NCBI GenBank assembly: GCA_035714225.1
Contig: DASTMK010000401.1
Span: forward strand, 1 to 9,933
DNA: 9,933 bases
Direction: 5' to 3'
Source: CAADGY01 sp035714225
GTDB lineage: Bacteria > Acidobacteriota > Terriglobia > Bryobacterales > Bryobacteraceae
How positions within the stretch are numbered: the first letter of the stretch is position 1; every line of letters begins with the position of its first letter. Both the position numbers and the translations under genes were made by a program. A model generated the notes under the pieces. The model ran no database searches, was not told the origin of the DNA, and saw only the letters and a list, made by a program, of their open reading frames with translations. Shown here piece after piece: positions 7,147-9,933 of this stretch.

Positions 7147-7626
7147 ATGCTCTCGTCGAAACTCATCCAACTGGTCGAAGATCATTGGGAGCAGATTACC
7201 CGGCGGGTGATCGGCGAAATCCGGCGCGACCCTGAACTCGCGCACTTGGGCCAGCTTCCCGACTCGGAATTGATCGAGTGGAGCGGAAACATCATCAGGA
7301 ACCTCGACCTCTGGCTGGTCAGCGGAAGAACGAAGGAAATCGGTGATGCCTACGAATCGTTGGGGCGGCGCCGCTACCAGGAAAATGTCCCCTTGCACGA
7401 GCTGGTCCGTGGCACGCTAACGCTGAAGGTGGTTATGGTGGATTTCGTGCGCAGCCAGGGTTTGCACCAGACGGCTGTCGATATCTACGCCGAAGAAGAG
7501 CTCGACTATCTCGTCGGCCGTTTTTTCGACACGGTCGTGTACCACGGCGTGAAGGGCTACGAGCAGGCGCTGCGGAAGGAAAGCGCGCGGCCCGGAGTGG
7601 CGGGAGCGCGAACGGCAGGCAGTTAG
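7147..7626 (+). CDS. Small stand-alone RsbRD N-terminal-like sensor protein
   Basis: A 159-residue, predominantly alpha-helical, soluble protein with no signal peptide or membrane segment. It resembles the helical N-terminal domain of RsbRD-type RsbT co-antagonists, recognised by pattern only: an initial LxxxxWEQI helix, SLGRRRYQENVPLHELVRG near residues 72-90, and a final FFDTVVYHGVKGYE helix near 127-140. The STAS domain that completes true RsbR paralogues is absent, so this is a free sensor-like or adaptor domain, and the function remains unproven. The ATG is preceded by a strong purine-rich ribosome-binding site at 7132-7141. The gene is divergent from the triple-PAS kinase across 211 bases, and its stop overlaps that of the cation transporter gene by 4 bases. 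It could modulate the neighbouring orphan kinase, but nothing in the sequence shows contact. Confidence 0.75.
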   Translation: MLSSKLIQLVEDHWEQITRRVIGEIRRDPELAHLGQLPDSELIEWSGNIIRNLDLWLVSGRTKEIGDAYESLGRRRYQENVPLHELVRGTLTLKVVMVDFVRSQGLHQTAVDIYAEEELDYLVGRFFDTVVYHGVKGYEQALRKESARPGVAGARTAGS

Positions 7627-8552
7627 CTTTGTCCCGGCTTGGCCGTTTCGGCGATCGATTCGGCTTCGATGAAGATGTGATGGACATGCGGGTGCTCGCG
7701 CCGGATCGCTTTTTCTATGCGATCGACGGTCTCCTCCACTTCCTGTCCCGAAAGGCCATCGCGAAACTCGACCTCGGTGGTTAGCAAAACGGTATGCGGG
7801 CCGAAATACATGGTCAGCAATTTGTAAACTTTATCAATAGCGTGATCCGCCTCGAGCGTTGCACGGATCGCTCGAAGTTCTTCCGGATCGGCTCCTTCGC
7901 CGATCAGCAATCCCTTGCATTCCCGCCCCAACAACGCGGCCGTAGCCACCAGAATCAAGCCGATGGTGATGGAGGCTATTCCATCGAAACGCGAATCCTC
8001 CAGCAGGTGGCCCACATAAACACCCACGAACGCGGCGATCAGGCCCAATAGCGCCGCTGCATCCTCGAACAACACGGCGAACGTCGATGGGTCTTTACTC
8101 CGGCGAACACTCTCCCAGATCGGGCCGCCGCCCGTGGCCCGGCGGAACTGCTTATAGGCCACGGCGAGGGCGCCGCTTTCGAACACCACCGCGATTCCCA
8201 GGACAACATAATTCCAGGTGGGGTCCTGAAGCGGAGAAGGATCGAATACGTGAAGAATTCCTTCGTAAATCGAGATGCCGCCGCCCGCCGCGAAAATGGA
8301 AATGGCGACAATCAGGCTCCAGAAATAGATCTCTTTCCCGTATCCGAACGGGTGTGTCTCATCGGCCGGCGCTTTGCTCTTGTGAAGCCCGACCAGCAGC
8401 AGACCTCCGTTGCCGGTATCGACGAGGGAGTGAACGCCTTCGGCGACCATGGCCGCGCTTCCGGTGAAAGCCGCGGCAGTGAACTTCGCAATGGCGATGC
8501 CCAGGTTCGCAACGATCGCTCCATAAATAGCGGCTTTCGATTCTGCTGCCAT
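7623..8552 (-). CDS. Cation diffusion facilitator, ZnT9-like subgroup
   Basis: A 309-residue inner-membrane transporter expected to move divalent metal (zinc-type) outward in exchange for protons. About six hydrophobic segments lie between residues 8 and 210, followed by a cytoplasmic C-terminal domain (about 215-300) with a His-rich HPHVHH stretch at 287-292. The TM2 metal site HSLVD (His41, Asp45) is present, and THPFGYGKEIYFW (66-78) is a family signature. In TM5 the usual HxxxD is replaced by a FEDAAALLG form (162-170) with Asp164 but no His four residues earlier, as in the ZnT9/SLC30A9-like branch. Substrate is therefore uncertain. The frame is open to 8942, but the extra 130 residues would overlap the phospholipase gene and lack family similarity; ATG at 8552 starts the canonical protein and has a GAGG just upstream. 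It lies 35 bases downstream of the phospholipase gene, probably in the same operon. Confidence 0.93.
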   Translation of the reverse strand: MAAESKAAIYGAIVANLGIAIAKFTAAAFTGSAAMVAEGVHSLVDTGNGGLLLVGLHKSKAPADETHPFGYGKEIYFWSLIVAISIFAAGGGISIYEGILHVFDPSPLQDPTWNYVVLGIAVVFESGALAVAYKQFRRATGGGPIWESVRRSKDPSTFAVLFEDAAALLGLIAAFVGVYVGHLLEDSRFDGIASITIGLILVATAALLGRECKGLLIGEGADPEELRAIRATLEADHAIDKVYKLLTMYFGPHTVLLTTEVEFRDGLSGQEVEETVDRIEKAIRREHPHVHHIFIEAESIAETAKPGQS

Positions 8553-8587
8553 TCGCCTCGCGCCCCCGATCCCCTTCCCGCGGCTTA

Positions 8588-9757
8588 CTAGACTTGTCCC
8601 ACGCCTTCCGCCGGATAGGGAAAGCCCGCCGGTGCCGGAAGCGACGGGTCCACATGTTTTCGCATAGCCGCGTCGCAGACGGCATAGCCCCAGTTGATGA
8701 GCCTCTGTTGCGCCGGCGCTTCCAGCGCCTTCAGCCGTGTCGCGGTTTTGGCAATCGCGGTCGATTTGTCGAACGGGCAGGGCAGCGCGTCCGGCAGCCG
8801 GAAATCGGCAATATTCGATCGTATGCCCCAGTAAGCTCCCTTGCGAATCCCTTCTTTGAAAGACGCGATGACCTGGCGTTTGCGCAGCGCGCGCACCTGA
8901 TTGTCGATGAGGTTGAAAACGCGGTAGCTGTGCTGCGCCCAATCGCGCTTGGGATCGGATTCCGGCTGGTAGGCGCCCCCCGCGTCGCTCACCAGAACTG
9001 TGTCATACCTCTTCCATGCGGTCTCCAGGCCGAGGTTGTCGTAGACGCCTCCGTCCGTCAGAACCACTTCTGTCGTAAAAGGCGGGCGTTGCAAATCTTC
9101 ACCGCTCGCGGGAGTGAAATCGGACTCCTCGAGCTTCAGCACCACCGGAGACAGAAATGGAGGGAACGCCGAGGAGGCGGCAACCGCGACCGCCAGCGGC
9201 ACCTTGGGGTTTCGCACTTCGCCGACCCGGTAATCCCGCATGTAAGGTTTCGAAAAGCGCCATAGAACCATCGACTGCACGTTAGTAGAGTTGATGACGA
9301 AACGCGGGCGGTCGGGAAGGTCCTGCAGCGTGGCATCGCCGAAAACGTAGCGGCGATAGGCCTGCTCCACCTTGTCTCCTACCGAGCCGGGGCCGAGCAC
9401 GCCGGAGAGGATGGAAACCGTATCCACCGTGTGCCCGGCCAGCCCGTGAATGCGGGCCGCCACGGTTTCATCGAAGTTCGCTGCCACGCCTGCTGCATTA
9501 AACTGCAATTTCGACCAGAGCAAGCCGAGAGCGCCGGCTGTGATGGAGCCGCCGGAAACACTGGAGATCCGGTCGAGTTTGGGAAGATATCCGAGTTCGT
9601 TCAGCCGCCACAGCGTGCCCAGGTGAAACAGCATCGCGCGGTAACCGCCTCCGGATAAACAAAGCGCGATTCCGGGCGAAGGCGCGTCGGACAGCGATTC
9701 GGCCTGAATGGTCTGAACGGGCGCGAGCGTCTGCAGAACATTGGGTTGTATGGACAT
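8588..9757 (-). CDS. Patatin-like phospholipase / acyl hydrolase
   Basis: A 389-residue predicted lipid acyl hydrolase with a Ser-Asp catalytic dyad. The glycine-rich oxyanion loop is SGGGYRA (35-41). The nucleophile elbow is SSVSGGS (65-71), with Ser68 as nucleophile; the first elbow position, Gly in the classical GxSxG, is Ser66 here. The dyad aspartate is Asp235 in the DGGVYDNLG block (235-243), and AASSAFPPFLSP (193-204) is the usual block before it. No signal peptide or transmembrane helix is evident, so it is probably cytoplasmic or peripheral on membranes. Residues about 270-389 form a C-terminal region of unknown role. ATG at 9757 is supported by AAGGA (9772-9768), ten bases upstream. 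The M13 peptidase gene ends 78 bases upstream on the same strand and the cation transporter gene follows. Natural substrate unknown. Confidence 0.93.
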   Translation of the reverse strand: MSIQPNVLQTLAPVQTIQAESLSDAPSPGIALCLSGGGYRAMLFHLGTLWRLNELGYLPKLDRISSVSGGSITAGALGLLWSKLQFNAAGVAANFDETVAARIHGLAGHTVDTVSILSGVLGPGSVGDKVEQAYRRYVFGDATLQDLPDRPRFVINSTNVQSMVLWRFSKPYMRDYRVGEVRNPKVPLAVAVAASSAFPPFLSPVVLKLEESDFTPASGEDLQRPPFTTEVVLTDGGVYDNLGLETAWKRYDTVLVSDAGGAYQPESDPKRDWAQHSYRVFNLIDNQVRALRKRQVIASFKEGIRKGAYWGIRSNIADFRLPDALPCPFDKSTAIAKTATRLKALEAPAQQRLINWGYAVCDAAMRKHVDPSLPAPAGFPYPAEGVGQV

Positions 9758-9835
9758 GAGGTGGAGATCCTTCGCGCATTGTAAACCCGCCGCCTGCCGT
9801 TACGATACGGGATGGTGAAAAAATATCCGCCCCGC

Positions 9836-9933
9836 CTACCAAACCCGGCAGGCAGGCTCGCGGACCATGGGAGCATCCTGCTTGCAGCCGAACGCCTTCC
9901 GGAATTCAGGGCTGTTCGAAACCACGCCGTTGA
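9836..9933 (-). CDS. M13 (neprilysin-type) zinc endopeptidase, C-terminal fragment at window edge
   Basis: The minus-strand frame beginning at 9931 reads 31 codons to a TAG at 9838-9836. The peptide contains NSPEFRKAFGC, then PMVREPACRVW at the very end. This matches the conserved C-terminus of M13 metallopeptidases (PepO/neprilysin family), which end in a pattern of Phe-x-Cys, Met, Cys-x-Val-Trp; the two cysteines and terminal Trp are all present. The zinc-binding HExxH and the rest of the enzyme lie outside the window. M13 enzymes are usually secreted or membrane-anchored oligopeptidases. Same strand as the downstream phospholipase, 78 bases apart. Confidence 0.85.
   Translation of the reverse strand, partial: NGVVSNSPEFRKAFGCKQDAPMVREPACRVW

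Noticed and set aside
8553..8942. 130-residue N-terminal extension of the cation transporter
   Set aside because: It overlaps the phospholipase coding region in another frame and looks like shadow sequence; transporter homology begins at 8552.
9778..9783. TACAAT -10-like box (minus strand) ahead of the phospholipase gene
   Set aside because: No acceptable -35 box at the right distance, and the predicted transcript start would fall on the ribosome-binding site.
9814..9858. Possible terminator after the M13 gene: GCCTGCC/GGTAGGC stem followed by a T6 run
   Set aside because: The stem contains a G-U pair, lies partly inside the coding end, and is separated from the T run by about ten bases, so it does not fit an intrinsic terminator.

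Overview
The window looks like a chromosomal segment from a GC-rich (about 60% by eye), Gram-negative, diderm soil-type bacterium. The best guess is Acidobacteriota of the Bryobacterales/Solibacter kind. This rests on the KDO synthase (an LPS-core enzyme), a cysteine-free GspG/PilA-like prepilin, secreted M1- and M13-type metallopeptidases, and the overall gene style; no marker gene proves it. Genes are tightly packed. No rRNA, tRNA, insertion sequence, phage gene or CRISPR array was seen, and no stretch over 300 bases lacks a gene.

Left region (1-2625, + strand): the C-terminal three quarters of CTP synthase (pyrG) overlaps kdsA by 11 bases. CTP is the cofactor that activates KDO, so the pair fits nucleotide supply for LPS core synthesis. 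A small type IV pilin-like gene follows, apparently with its own promoter embedded in the last codons of kdsA.

Middle region (2635-6935, - strand): a soluble triple-PAS histidine kinase with no response regulator nearby lies 35 bases upstream of a secreted M1-family peptidase. The peptidase keeps its zinc site but has lost the GAMEN motif. The two may be co-transcribed. The peptidase runs tail-to-tail into the pilin gene with 9 bases between the stops.

Divergent control region (6936-7146): 211 bases separate the kinase from a small + strand gene resembling a stand-alone RsbRD N-terminal sensor domain. The region holds a G-quadruplex motif on the kinase sense strand, a TTGACA box and an 8-bp perfect inverted repeat next to the ribosome-binding site of the small gene.

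Right region (7623-9933, - strand): in transcription order, the last 31 codons of an M13 (neprilysin-type) endopeptidase, a patatin-like phospholipase, and a ZnT9-like cation diffusion facilitator. All are co-directional with short gaps. The transporter and the small sensor gene overlap at their stop codons.

No clear-cut new defence or mobile system is visible. The most interesting unit is the divergent sensor gene/orphan kinase/atypical peptidase cluster with its structured intergenic region.
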